From positions 124,001 through 188,000 of the forward strand of contig NC_013173.1 of NCBI RefSeq assembly GCF_000023225.1: DNA of 64,000 nt. The letters run 5' to 3'. The position numbers and the translations under genes are program-made. Source of the stretch: Desulfomicrobium baculatum DSM 4028. GTDB lineage: Bacteria > Desulfobacterota > Desulfovibrionia > Desulfovibrionales > Desulfomicrobiaceae. Below, piece by piece: positions 53,227 through 63,715 of the stretch. The notes below the pieces were generated by a model. That model saw only the letters and a list, made by a program, of their open reading frames with translations, did no database searches and was not told the origin of the DNA. The first letter of the stretch is position 1, and every line of letters begins with the position of its first letter.

Positions 53227-53294
53227 GGAAGCCTCCTCGATTGTTGAGGGTCAGCCCGTGGTCCGTCCAAGAGGAGCGGCCCGAGGGCGGGGTG

Positions 53295-54722
53295 TCAAAA
53301 AACTTGTTTTCGCTTGGATGAAGAATCTATCCCCAGCACCGCGCGATACTTGGCCACGGTGCGCCGGGCGATGTTCACATCCAGTGTTTCCTTCAGCACC
53401 GCCGCGATCTTTTCATCGCTGAAGGGGTGCTTGGGGTCCTCCTCGCTGACCATTTTCTTGATGATGGCCTTGACCGACTCGGAGCCGACCTGGGTGCCGT
53501 CATCCATTTCCAGCGCGGAGTTGAAGAAAAATTTCAGTTCCATGATGCCATGCGGGGTGGCCACGTACTTGTTCGTGGTGATCCGGCTGACCGTGGATTC
53601 GTGCATTTCAATGTCGTCGGCCACATCTTTTAAAATCAGCGGTTTCAGCTTGGTCACCCCGTGCTCGAAAAAGCCCCGCTGGAATCTGACAATGCTTTCA
53701 ACCACTTTATATAATGTTCTTTGCCTTTGGTGCAAGCTCTTCATGAGCCACATGGCGGATCGCATCTTGTCGTGCAGGTATTCCCGGTCCGGGCCTTTGA
53801 CCGCAAGGTGCATGTCGTCCATGTAATAGGGGCTCAGCTGCAGCTTGGGTAGGCCGTCGTCGTTCATGACGATGACGAAATCCCCCTCGTATTCGTATAC
53901 GAAAACATCCGGGCTGACATAGATGGTGCTCTCGCTCCCGTAGCTGGCTCCGGGCATGGGGTCCAGGGACTGAATGATGTCCAGATAGGCTTTCAGGTCT
54001 TCCATCTGGATTTTGAACTTGCGCAGGAGCGGTTTGTAGCGGCGCTTTTCGATGTCTTCGAGATGGTCGGCCACCAGGGAAACGAGAATCGGATCGTCCT
54101 GGCCGAGCATCTCCAGCTGAATGAGCAGGCATTCCTTGGGCGAGCGCGCGGCCACGCCCACGGGGTCGAAGCGCTGCAGGCGATGCAGCATGGACTCGAC
54201 CAAGGCCAGGGGAGAGAGCGTTTCGGAGGCGATATCCTCGGCCGAGCTCATCAGATAGCCTTGGGAATCGAGGTTGCCGATGATGGCTTCGCCGATCATC
54301 TCCTCTTCTTCGGTGATGTTGGACAGGCAGAGCTGCCACAAGAGATGCCCATCCAGGGATGGCTTGCCCGAGAGCCTGGCCTCGTAGGACATCATCTCTT
54401 CCAGGGCTTCGGTCTCCTTGAACTGTACCTGCTTGGCGGTGCTTGAAAAATCGCCGAGGTAGTTTTCCCAGTCCGCGTTGCGCATCAGTTCCGCGTCTTC
54501 GTGCGAAACTTCGGGACGTGATTCCATCGGAGCCTGGATATCGTGCTCTTCGGAAATTTCCTTGACCCCTTCTTCAAGCATGGGGTTCTCCAAGAGCTCT
54601 TGCTGAACGGCTTCAAGGAGCTCGAATCGGGAGAGCTGGAGCAGCTTGATAGCCTGCTGCAGCTGTGGGGTCATGACCAGCTGCTGCGTCAGCTTGAGGT
54701 TTTGTCGGAGTTCAAGGCCCAT
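53295..54722 (-). CDS. rpoN: RNA polymerase sigma-54 factor
   Basis: 475 residues. Region I is Gln/Leu-rich (LRQNLKLTQQLVMTPQLQQAIKLLQLSRFELLEAVQQELLENPMLEE), an acidic region II follows, and region III carries the core-binding segment, the helix-turn-helix (DVADDIEMHESTVSRITTNKYVATPHGIMELKFFF) and the RpoN box IARRTVAKYRAVLGI. It directs enhancer-dependent promoters. The adjacent lptB and hpf match the common rpoN neighbourhood. The ribosome site is weak. Confidence 0.97.
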   Translation of the reverse strand: MGLELRQNLKLTQQLVMTPQLQQAIKLLQLSRFELLEAVQQELLENPMLEEGVKEISEEHDIQAPMESRPEVSHEDAELMRNADWENYLGDFSSTAKQVQFKETEALEEMMSYEARLSGKPSLDGHLLWQLCLSNITEEEEMIGEAIIGNLDSQGYLMSSAEDIASETLSPLALVESMLHRLQRFDPVGVAARSPKECLLIQLEMLGQDDPILVSLVADHLEDIEKRRYKPLLRKFKIQMEDLKAYLDIIQSLDPMPGASYGSESTIYVSPDVFVYEYEGDFVIVMNDDGLPKLQLSPYYMDDMHLAVKGPDREYLHDKMRSAMWLMKSLHQRQRTLYKVVESIVRFQRGFFEHGVTKLKPLILKDVADDIEMHESTVSRITTNKYVATPHGIMELKFFFNSALEMDDGTQVGSESVKAIIKKMVSEEDPKHPFSDEKIAAVLKETLDVNIARRTVAKYRAVLGIDSSSKRKQVF

Positions 54723-54828
54723 AATGGATTTAATCTCACCGTGTCAGAGGATTGCAGACAAGAAAACTACCTAGTACCGAATCTGCCATAAAGGTTAGGC
54801 CCTGGCAATCCTTGGAAAATCGTGTCCG

Positions 54829-55551
54829 CTAGAGGCTGAATCCCTCGCCGAGATACACCTTGCGCGCGCCCGGGTCGGCGACGATCTCTTCGGGGCTGCC
54901 GTTCAAGATGATCTGACCGTCGTAGACCAGGTACGCCCGGTCGCAGATCTGAAGCGTCTCACGGACATTATGGTCGGAGATAAGCACGCCGATGCCTTTG
55001 CCGCGAAGGTCCTGGATGATGGTCTGGATGTCGTCCACGGCCAGGGGGTCGATGCCGGCGAAGGGTTCGTCCAGAAGAATGAATTTGGGATTCTGGATCA
55101 GGGCGCGGGCAATTTCCAGCCTGCGGCGTTCTCCACCGGACAGAAAGGCCGCCAGTTGACCCTCGAGTCGGGTGATGCCCAGCTCGTCCAGAAGCCTGTC
55201 CGCCGTGCGCTGCTGCTCGTCCTTGGAAAAACCGGAGTATTCCAGGATCAGTTGCAGGTTCTGGCGCACGGTGAGTTTTCGAAAGATCGAGCTCTCCTGC
55301 GGCAGATAGCTCATGCCTGCGCGGGCCCTTTTGTGCAAAGGCCAGCGGGTGATGTCCATGCCGTCCAGAAGAACCTGGCCCCGCGTCGGCGGCACGATGC
55401 CCGCCAGCATGTAAAAGGTCGTCGTTTTGCCGGCCCCGTTGGGTCCCAGGACGCCAACCACCTCGCCCTGGCGCACATCAAGATCGATGTCGCGTACGAC
55501 ATCCCTGAGCCCGTAGCGCTTGGCCAGCTTCTGGCCGGTCAGCGTGGTCAC
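54829..55551 (-). CDS. lptB: LPS export ABC transporter ATPase LptB
   Basis: 240 residues. Powers lipopolysaccharide extraction from the inner membrane with LptFG (not in the window). Walker A GPNGAGKTTTFYMLAG, the Q-loop YLPQESSIFRKLTV, signature LSGGERRRLEIARAL, Walker B FILLDEPFAGIDP and switch His ISDHNVRET are intact. The start is GTG, overlapping the lptA stop by four bases (GTGA). Confidence 0.97.
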   Translation of the reverse strand: MTTLTGQKLAKRYGLRDVVRDIDLDVRQGEVVGVLGPNGAGKTTTFYMLAGIVPPTRGQVLLDGMDITRWPLHKRARAGMSYLPQESSIFRKLTVRQNLQLILEYSGFSKDEQQRTADRLLDELGITRLEGQLAAFLSGGERRRLEIARALIQNPKFILLDEPFAGIDPLAVDDIQTIIQDLRGKGIGVLISDHNVRETLQICDRAYLVYDGQIILNGSPEEIVADPGARKVYLGEGFSL

Positions 55552-56075
55552 TGCCCGGCCCCCGGCTTGCTTGCGGGGGTGTTGAAAATGGCTTCGACCC
55601 GCCCTTTGCCGCCCAGAACTTCGCTGCGGCTTTCCTTGATGAAGAGCTTTATGACCTCGCCCTGGATCTTGTTGGCGCCTTCCATGAGCATGGGATTGTC
55701 TTCCATGGTCAAGAGGTCCTTGTCGGCTTCGTAGGTCGCCTTGCCGCAGGTGCCGGTGCGGCCCTGGTCGGCCTTGATGCGCACGTTGCCCTTGGCGATG
55801 ATCTTTTTGATGGACCCCTGCTCGTCAGCCACGCTCTGGGTGGCATTGCCGGAGCCTTCCTTTTTTTCCAGGAGCACGGTCAGCGTGTCGGACCACAGCT
55901 GGATGTCCTGGCGGATGACGTACACGGAGCCGGTGAAGACCACCTGATCCCCTTTCTGGGTGTAGGTCATGGTGTCGGAAGTGATCTTGACCGGGACGTC
56001 TTTGGCTGGGGCGGTTTGTGCGGCCCAGAGTGGAGTCGCGCAGGCAAGGAAGAGAAAAAGTATGAGTGAGCGCAT
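55548..56075 (-). CDS. lptA: LPS transport periplasmic protein LptA (OstA-like)
   Basis: 175 residues with a cleavable signal peptide (MRSLILFLFLACATPLWA). The remainder is the beta-jellyroll of the OstA/LptA family: VKITSDTMTYTQKGDQVVFTGSVYVIRQDIQLWSDTLTVLL and IIAKGNVRIKADQGRTGTCGKATYEADKDLLTMEDNPMLMEGANKIQGEVIKLF. It bridges the periplasm for LPS. It lies between lptC and lptB, coupled to lptB. Confidence 0.93.
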   Translation of the reverse strand: MRSLILFLFLACATPLWAAQTAPAKDVPVKITSDTMTYTQKGDQVVFTGSVYVIRQDIQLWSDTLTVLLEKKEGSGNATQSVADEQGSIKKIIAKGNVRIKADQGRTGTCGKATYEADKDLLTMEDNPMLMEGANKIQGEVIKLFIKESRSEVLGGKGRVEAIFNTPASKPGAGQ

Positions 56076-56089
56076 TGGTAACCCGCTTG

Positions 56090-56626
56090 TCAGTTCATGA
56101 TAACCTGGACGTTGCCTTGGGCCAGGAAGTCCCCTGTGTCCAGAAAATATGTCAGAGTGTCTGAGCGACCCCGCATGGATTCGCCAGTCAGTTCAACCGT
56201 GCCGCCGAGGAGAAGAGTGCTGTTTTGGCCGGTGTAGTCAAGGGTTTCGGAGCGCATCACGTATTGGCCCTGGGTGCCGTGAACCCCGCCCCACATCCTG
56301 GCCCGGTCTTCTTTCTGCCAGACCTGGCCCTCGGGAGCCCGGACTTCAATGGGTGCTCCGCCTTCCTCGCCCCAGTATACTATGATCGGGTCGGTGAGTG
56401 TCAATTCGTCACCGTTTTCGGCATAGTCGGCGCCCGTGGCGTTCAGGTTCCACAGTTTTTTGCCGTCCTTGCCCTGGCTTAGGTTCACGCCCTTGAGGCT
56501 GAGGTCCACGTCCAGATTCTCGATGGAGAGGTTCTCCAGCCGTTCGGGCCAGAGCAGCCGTTTTCCCAGCATGGCGATTCCGGCCAGGACGGCAAGGGCC
56601 AAAAGGCCGATCACCACGCGTTTCAT
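56090..56626 (-). CDS. lptC: LPS export protein LptC
   Basis: 178 residues from the ATG at 56626, which overlaps the kdsC stop by ATGA. One N-terminal membrane helix (VVIGLLALAVLAGIAMLG) anchors a periplasmic jellyroll (LNATGADYAENGDELTLTDPIIVYW, VRAPEGQVWQKEDRARMWGGVHGTQGQYVMRSETLDYTGQNSTLLLGGTVELTGESMRG). It receives LPS from LptBFG and passes it to LptA. Confidence 0.9.
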   Translation of the reverse strand: MKRVVIGLLALAVLAGIAMLGKRLLWPERLENLSIENLDVDLSLKGVNLSQGKDGKKLWNLNATGADYAENGDELTLTDPIIVYWGEEGGAPIEVRAPEGQVWQKEDRARMWGGVHGTQGQYVMRSETLDYTGQNSTLLLGGTVELTGESMRGRSDTLTYFLDTGDFLAQGNVQVIMN

Positions 56627-57147
56627 TCCCGGACCCAGCCCTGCCACATGTCTTCGAGTTTGCCCTGGGCGCGCAGCACGAAATCGATGGCTTCGCGCAC
56701 TGCGCCCTGGCCGCCCATGGCCCTGGTGGTCCAGACGGCGAGTTTGAGTATTTCGGGCCGGGCATTGGGCACGGCGATGGGCAGTCCGACCAGGGACATG
56801 GGTGCGGCGTCGACCCAGTCGTCCCCGACATAGGCCATGTTCGAGAGGGGGATGCCGGTCTGTTCGGAAATTCCGCGCAGGACCGGGGCCTTGCGGTGAT
56901 GGCCGGGATGGTAGTGGGTGATGCCAAGCTCCGTTACCCGGCGGCGTACGGCCGGAGAGTCCAGGCCGGTGATGACCGCGAATTCCAGCCCCGCCTGGGG
57001 GGCCATCTTGATGGCCAGTCCGTCCTGGACGTTGAAGCGCTTCAGCACGCAGCCCGATTCGTCATAATAGAGGCCGCCGTCGGTCAGCACCCCGTCCACG
57101 TCCAGAACCATGAGACGCACGTCCCGGGCGAGGCGCTCAGCATTCAT
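56623..57147 (-). CDS. kdsC: Kdo-8-phosphate phosphatase KdsC
   Basis: 174 residues, HAD superfamily type without a cap. The nucleophile loop is [42 protein letters not shown] and [18 protein letters not shown] give the remaining HAD motifs. It removes phosphate from Kdo-8-phosphate between KdsA and KdsB. It overlaps kdsA by 11 bases and lptC by four. Confidence 0.95.
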   Translation of the reverse strand: MNAERLARDVRLMVLDVDGVLTDGGLYYDESGCVLKRFNVQDGLAIKMAPQAGLEFAVITGLDSPAVRRRVTELGITHYHPGHHRKAPVLRGISEQTGIPLSNMAYVGDDWVDAAPMSLVGLPIAVPNARPEILKLAVWTTRAMGGQGAVREAIDFVLRAQGKLEDMWQGWVRE

Positions 57148-57943
57148 TGGGGATGCTCCAGATGGCAGCCAGTTCGGAGAGCAGCGTGCGGGCCTTGGCC
57201 AGAGGCCAGGAATTGGGACCGTCGCACAGGGCCTTGTCCGGGTCCGGGTGGATCTCCATGAACAGACCCTGGCAGCCGCAGGCCACGGCGGCCCGGGCCA
57301 GGGGCGGCACGAATTCGCGCTGGCCGCCGGAGGACATGCCCCGCCCGCCGGGCAGCTGCACCGAATGGGTGGCGTCGAAGACCACGGGGCAGCCGAACTG
57401 CTTCATGATGATCAGGGAACGGAAATCCACGACCAGATTGTTGTAGCCGAACATGGAGCCGCGCTCGGTCAGCCAGATGCGGTCGAAGCCTTCGGAGCGG
57501 ATCTTTTCCACCGGCCCCTGCATGTCCCAGGGCGCCATGAACTGGCCTTTCTTGATGTTCACGATGCGCTCGGTGCGGGCGGCGGCCAGCAAGAGGTCGG
57601 TCTGGCGGCAGAGGAAGGCCGGGATCTGCAGCACGTCGGCCACTTCGGCCACCAGGGAGGCCTGGCGCGGCTCATGGATGTCCGTGATCACGGGCAGCCC
57701 GGTGCGGCTCTTGATCTGGGCCAGCCAATCAAGGCCCATGTCCAGCCCTGGGCCTCGAAAGCTCGCTCCGGCCGTGCGGTTGGCCTTGTCGTAGGAACTC
57801 TTGAAGATGAGCGGCAGGTTCAGGTCGCGGGCGATGGCCTGCAGCTCCACGGCCACGGTCATGGCCAGGTCCAGGCTTTCGAGTACGCAGGGACCGGCGA
57901 TGAGGAACGGGCGTCCGGCGACCAGGGTGGAACAATCAATCAT
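57137..57943 (-). CDS. kdsA: Kdo-8-phosphate synthase KdsA
   Basis: 268 residues. It condenses phosphoenolpyruvate with arabinose-5-phosphate. The sequence [82 protein letters not shown] and [21 protein letters not shown] spans the whole active site. CGPNSW-type C-terminal residues point to the metal-dependent subgroup question, but the asparagine or cysteine metal ligand cannot be assigned with certainty by eye. It follows pyrG by six bases. Confidence 0.96.
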   Translation of the reverse strand: MIDCSTLVAGRPFLIAGPCVLESLDLAMTVAVELQAIARDLNLPLIFKSSYDKANRTAGASFRGPGLDMGLDWLAQIKSRTGLPVITDIHEPRQASLVAEVADVLQIPAFLCRQTDLLLAAARTERIVNIKKGQFMAPWDMQGPVEKIRSEGFDRIWLTERGSMFGYNNLVVDFRSLIIMKQFGCPVVFDATHSVQLPGGRGMSSGGQREFVPPLARAAVACGCQGLFMEIHPDPDKALCDGPNSWPLAKARTLLSELAAIWSIPNEC

Positions 57944-57949
57944 GGTATT

Positions 57950-59909
<1,960 letters not shown>

Positions 59910-60719
59910 ATGGCTCAGGTCAAAACATTGGTAATTACCGGCTACGGTACTAATTGCGAGCGGGAATGCGCCTTTGCGGCGGATCAGGCTGGTTCGGACC
60001 AGACCACTATCGCCTATTTTTCCGACCTGACGGCGGACAAGGTTGCGCTGGCCGACTACAATTTTCTGATCCTGCCCGGCGGTTTTCTCGATGGCGACGA
60101 TCTTGGCTCGGCCCAGGCGGCGGCCCTGCGCTGGCGGCACATGAAGACCGCGAGCGGCAAGTCGCTGATGGAAGAACTCAAAAGCTTTCTCGACGCCGGG
60201 GGCCTCATTCTGGGTATCTGCAACGGCTTTCAACTGCTGGTCAAACTCGGCCTGCTGCCCGCTCTGGACGGGGCCTATTTCACCCGCCAAGTTTCGCTCA
60301 GCCACAATGATTCGGCCAAGTACGAGGACCGCTGGGTGACACTCAAAATCAATGCGGATTCCCCCTGCGTGTTCACCAAGGGCCTCGACTATCTCTATGT
60401 TCCCGTGCGTCACGGCGAGGGCAAGCTCGTGCCCGGCGACGAGTCGACCTTGCCGCGCCTGCAGGCGCAGAACCTCATCGCCCTGCAGTACGTGGACCCA
60501 GAGACGAAGGAAGTGACCCAGGAGTACCCGGCCAACCCCAACGGCTCGCCTCTGGGCATCGCCGGGCTGACCGATCCTTCCGGTCGGATTCTGGGACTGA
60601 TGCCGCATCCCGAGGCCTACAACCACCCGACCAACCATCCGCGCTGGACCAGGGGCGAGACGTCCACTCTGGGCACGGATCTGCTCAAGGGCGGGATCGA
60701 GTATCTGAAGGCCAAATAG
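59910..60719 (+). CDS. purQ: Phosphoribosylformylglycinamidine synthase glutaminase subunit (PurQ-type)
   Basis: 269 residues from the ATG at 59910 (a GTG at 59907 is also possible). Triad class I glutaminase for purine synthesis: VITGYGTNCERECAFAADQAG, FLILPGGFLDGDDLGSAQAAALRW, LILGICNGFQLLVKLGLLP (nucleophile Cys) and LGLMPHPEAYNHPTNHPRW (His, Glu). It is longer than the 225-residue Bacillus PurQ, with extra sequence around 110-190 that often marks the domain form found in large PurL. purL and purS are not in the window. Confidence 0.88.
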   Translation: MAQVKTLVITGYGTNCERECAFAADQAGSDQTTIAYFSDLTADKVALADYNFLILPGGFLDGDDLGSAQAAALRWRHMKTASGKSLMEELKSFLDAGGLILGICNGFQLLVKLGLLPALDGAYFTRQVSLSHNDSAKYEDRWVTLKINADSPCVFTKGLDYLYVPVRHGEGKLVPGDESTLPRLQAQNLIALQYVDPETKEVTQEYPANPNGSPLGIAGLTDPSGRILGLMPHPEAYNHPTNHPRWTRGETSTLGTDLLKGGIEYLKAK

Positions 60720-60732
60720 GCGGTCATAAAAC

Positions 60733-61305
60733 GTGTCCAAAGAGGATGCAAAGATCATTGACAGCGCCCCCGTGACTTTCTACTGTGCGCCTTCCCCGAC
60801 GCCGGGCCTGGATGACCTGCTGATCTGGGAGCCCTTCATGTGCGAAGCCCTGCAGCTTGCAGGTCTGGCAGAAGGGCGGGGAGACGTCCCGGTGGGCGCG
60901 GTGGTGGTCGACGGGAATGGCCGTATCCTGGGCCGGGGCGAAAACAGGACCATATTTGAAAACGACCCCACGGCCCACGCCGAAATTCTGGCCCTGCGTC
61001 AGGCTGGCGCGAAAGTCGGAAATCACCGCCTGACCGATGCGGTCCTGGTGGTCACCCTGGAGCCCTGCATCATGTGCCTGGGCGCGGTCATTCAGGCCAG
61101 ATTGGCCGGGGTAGTCTACGCGGCCAAAGACCCCAAGGCCGGATGCCTGGTCAGCCGCATGAGCGGCACCGAGCTGCCCTGGAGCAACCATCATTTCTGG
61201 TCTTTGGGCGGGGTGCTTGAGCAGGAATGCAGCGCGAAACTGAGCGGCTTTTTCCAGAAACGCCGCCAGGAAAAGAAAATTTCAAAAAACCTCGCGGAGA
61301 GGTAG
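60733..61305 (+). CDS. tadA: tRNA-specific adenosine deaminase TadA
   Basis: 190 residues if started at GTG 60733. An ATG at 60838 with GGGAG six bases before it gives 155 residues and a near-normal N-terminus (MCEALQLAGLAEGRGDVPVGAVVVD), so the shorter form is a real alternative. Deaminase motifs are present: NDPTAHAEILALRQAG (His-Ala-Glu) and VTLEPCIMCLGAVIQARLAGVVYAA (PCxxC zinc ligands). It converts the wobble A of tRNA-Arg to inosine. Its stop TAG (61303-61305) lies within the following tRNA gene. Confidence 0.93.
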   Translation: MSKEDAKIIDSAPVTFYCAPSPTPGLDDLLIWEPFMCEALQLAGLAEGRGDVPVGAVVVDGNGRILGRGENRTIFENDPTAHAEILALRQAGAKVGNHRLTDAVLVVTLEPCIMCLGAVIQARLAGVVYAAKDPKAGCLVSRMSGTELPWSNHHFWSLGGVLEQECSAKLSGFFQKRRQEKKISKNLAER

Positions 61306-61391
61306 CGAAGTCCGGCCGTAACGCGCTCGACTCGAAATCGAGTTACCGGCTAATCCCCGGTACGTGGGTTCGAATCCCACCCTCTCCGCCA
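61296..61391 (+). tRNA. tRNA-Ser (anticodon CGA)
   Basis: The acceptor stem GGAGAGG (61296-61302) pairs with CCTCTCC (61381-61387), followed by G and an encoded CCA. The anticodon stem-loop CTCGA-CTCGAAA-TCGAG gives anticodon CGA. A long variable arm (CCGGCTAATCCCCGG) and a T arm with GTTCGAATC confirm a class II serine tRNA. The first ten bases overlap the end of tadA, whose TAG is formed by the conserved T8-A9-G10. Confidence 0.95.
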
Positions 61392-61403
61392 TTTAAATAA
61401 TTC

Positions 61404-61445
61404 AAGGGCCTGGATGTAAAAATCCAGGCCCTTATTCTTTATTCA
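61404..61445 (+). terminator. Intrinsic terminator after tRNA-Ser
   Basis: AAGGGCCTGGAT (61404-61415) pairs perfectly with ATCCAGGCCCTT (61422-61433) around a six-base loop, followed by a T-rich tail. It ends the purQ-tadA-tRNA unit. The remaining bases to 61585 show nothing recognisable. Confidence 0.88.
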
Positions 61446-61585
61446 ATGGTCCACTGCGGCCATCGATTCCGGTTGACTGGTTATGTTATCAGGGTTGAGT
61501 AGTTCAAGATTCGGGATCTGCCCTCGTCCCCCCCTAGAAGTCTCTCACAACTCGGCAATGAAGGCTTCCATCTGAGCAGCCAGTT

Positions 61586-62728
61586 CTATTTTTTCGCCTT
61601 CGCCAAAGCCTCATCCACCTGCTGGATCATTTCACGCACTGTCCGTGCGTCAACATCAATGGTGGCGGCTGCGGCCTGCAGATCCTTTTCGGTAATGTTC
61701 AGCCCTTTGTTGTTCACCATGCAGGTCTGTTCCCCGTTGATACCTTCGGAAGGGTTCAGGTCATAAACCGGGGCCATGCGCCACTGATTATCCTTGTCCA
61801 GCAGGAAGGAAAAGTTTTTAGAATGATCGTCCTTGTTGCCGGAACGCACGTTGAACACCATGAGGCGGACCATCTTTTGTACTTCGCGCATGTCCTTGGT
61901 GAGCAGCAGTGTCAGGCGCAACAGACTTTCATAGGTTAGCGACGGTTCGCGATGCGAGGCGTGCAGCAGGCCGCAGGCGGTGTGCACATGCACTTTCATG
62001 CCCTGTATTCTGTCAAAGCGTTTGACGCCAAAGTAGCCTGGTGTGGTCTCGGACGGGAAGAGATGTGTCTCAGGCATATCGAGCCCGGCTTCTCTGGCGG
62101 CGATGGAGTAAGTATATTCCATCAGCCCGGTATCTGGTGACTCGTGCGTGGAGCGAAATTTGATAATCCAGGGCTCTCCATCCGCGCCTTGAGGCGCAAT
62201 GCAATAATCATCGGCAACGTTCACCAGAATTTTGGGCCTGGCCCCGGCGGATGAGCCATTAAGCTGGATGAGTCTGTCCAACTGGTTTGCATCCACTGGG
62301 GCGTCACGCAAGACCTTGAGGGATTCTTCGGCCAACGCATCCAATTCCGTCACAGAAACAACCTCGTCGGCCCGATCACTTGCGGGGGTGTACTCGAGTG
62401 CCCCCATTCCATGCGTGCCCACCATGGCAAGACGTTGAAGAGGCAAGCAGGCATGCAGAGACGTGCCTTTCTTGCGCAAGGCCCTGTCCAGCAGGAGCAG
62501 CCCCCATCCGTCCGGCAAACTGTCGTTAAAGACACCGAACAGACCGTCAAAGGTGCGCTTGGGGTCTTCCTTGACCTCCGGGCTTAGGGGGAGTTTAAAC
62601 GGCGAGATGTTGATGCCAGAATCGAGAAACTCCGGTGCATACTGGAACAGTATAGTGCCGCCCTGTTCGGCAAGCTTGCCCATATAGCGGCGTTCGCCAT
62701 GGGCGTGTAGATGGACATCAAGATTCAT
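61586..62728 (-). CDS. hipA: HipA-family serine/threonine kinase toxin
   Basis: 380 residues from the ATG at 62728, with GGAG eight bases upstream. The couple-HipA N-terminal domain (about 1-100) is followed by the kinase core: LNGSSAGARPKILV (around 156-169, the HipA phosphoserine/ATP-lid loop), GNKDDHSKNFSFLL (catalytic Asp/Asn, about 298-310) and MAPVYDLNPSEG (metal Asp about 323). Known HipA toxins phosphorylate glutamyl-tRNA synthetase or related targets. It is shorter than E. coli HipA (440) but the core is complete. It overlaps hipB by 11 bases. Confidence 0.9.
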   Translation of the reverse strand: MNLDVHLHAHGERRYMGKLAEQGGTILFQYAPEFLDSGINISPFKLPLSPEVKEDPKRTFDGLFGVFNDSLPDGWGLLLLDRALRKKGTSLHACLPLQRLAMVGTHGMGALEYTPASDRADEVVSVTELDALAEESLKVLRDAPVDANQLDRLIQLNGSSAGARPKILVNVADDYCIAPQGADGEPWIIKFRSTHESPDTGLMEYTYSIAAREAGLDMPETHLFPSETTPGYFGVKRFDRIQGMKVHVHTACGLLHASHREPSLTYESLLRLTLLLTKDMREVQKMVRLMVFNVRSGNKDDHSKNFSFLLDKDNQWRMAPVYDLNPSEGINGEQTCMVNNKGLNITEKDLQAAAATIDVDARTVREMIQQVDEALAKAKK

Positions 62729-63029
62729 GGCGTTTTCTCCCGGCTCTTTTACGGGGTGTGGGCTCTTCCAGTGTGAACAGGTTCTCTGGGCGTGGAGGGA
62801 TGAACAATTCCGCAAAGGCCCCAAGGTCGTTAAGGACCATTGCAATGGACAAGAGAGAAGACAGAGAGATTTCTCCCGTTGTCTCAAAGCGCTTCACTGA
62901 ACCAAGAGAAACACCGCTACGCGCTGCCAGTTCCTTCTGGCTCATATTGAGCGCGAGACGCCGAGCCTGAGCCCTGGCGGCAATATCACAGCGGACTTCT
63001 TGAGGAGTTTTGAGGATTGAGTCTAGCAT
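62718..63029 (-). CDS. hipB: HipB-like XRE antitoxin
   Basis: 103 residues. The helix-turn-helix covers about 18-70 (RAQARRLALNMSQKELAARSGVSLGSVKRFETTGEISLSSLLSIAMVL), followed by a basic C-terminal tail (EEPTPRKRAGRKRHES) that may hold the unstructured degron. HipB binds and neutralises HipA and represses the operon. AT-rich promoter sequence lies upstream in 63030-63100. Confidence 0.9.
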   Translation of the reverse strand: MLDSILKTPQEVRCDIAARAQARRLALNMSQKELAARSGVSLGSVKRFETTGEISLSSLLSIAMVLNDLGAFAELFIPPRPENLFTLEEPTPRKRAGRKRHES

Positions 63030-63715
63030 TTTATCCCTTAGTTTGGATTTTGCAAATAGTAGCTAAAATACGAGACGAAGACAATATTATAAACTATGGC
63101 CGGCTGCCGTGATTTGTGGGGGCCCATTCTCGGTCGCCAGCTGCTTGAGCCTACCCGTCATGCCGTGGAAGAATTTACATAACGTGACGCACACAACTTG
63201 AGTCGTTTTGAAGCCCAGCCTTCTGCCTCCGTCAATTCTGCTTCTTTCGGCAACCCGAACGGGAAGCCTTTCCGCACAATCCGTTCCCGTCTTTAGCTCT
63301 CCATCTCCTGGCCATTGGGAGTTTCAGAGGTGGCTTTTTTGGGAGCCGTTGCTTTTCCGGGCCACCTTTCGGCAGGCCGATCCTCTCCGAGCGACCCGTC
63401 ATATATCCCAGTTGCGGTATATGCGGCGGATTCAGGCATAAGCCTCTTTTCGAACGTTTAAATAATGTTGCTATTGTTTTACAAAATCAGACTGTTACGG
63501 ACTACTGTCCGCAGGATCGTCTTGGCGTAATCGTTGCTTGATCAAGGTGTTGCCGAGCAGGAACGTTCTTCCTCGTATGAGTTAAATGGGGAGAGTGTCT
63601 TGGGATAAATTCCTTCTTTTTGCCGGCATGCAAACATGCTGACCGAGGGGGGGCGCTCGAACGAACCGGATTTGCCATTTAAAGCCAGTTTGACACCGTA
63701 TCAGGAGAGTCGCTC
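63030..63715. other. 686-base region without a supported gene
   Basis: The first 70 bases are AT-rich and likely hold the leftward hipBA promoter. The rest has several short frames on both strands, none with a good ribosome site plus a recognisable family. The final 60 bases contain the leader and AGGAGAG site of the next gene. No rRNA, tRNA or CRISPR pattern is visible; small RNA or decayed sequence is possible. Confidence 0.5.

Noticed and set aside
63208-63441. 77-codon plus-strand frame after hipB
   Set aside because: No ribosome site, Pro/Ser/Arg-rich, no domain; a 56-codon antisense frame in the same place is equally unconvincing.
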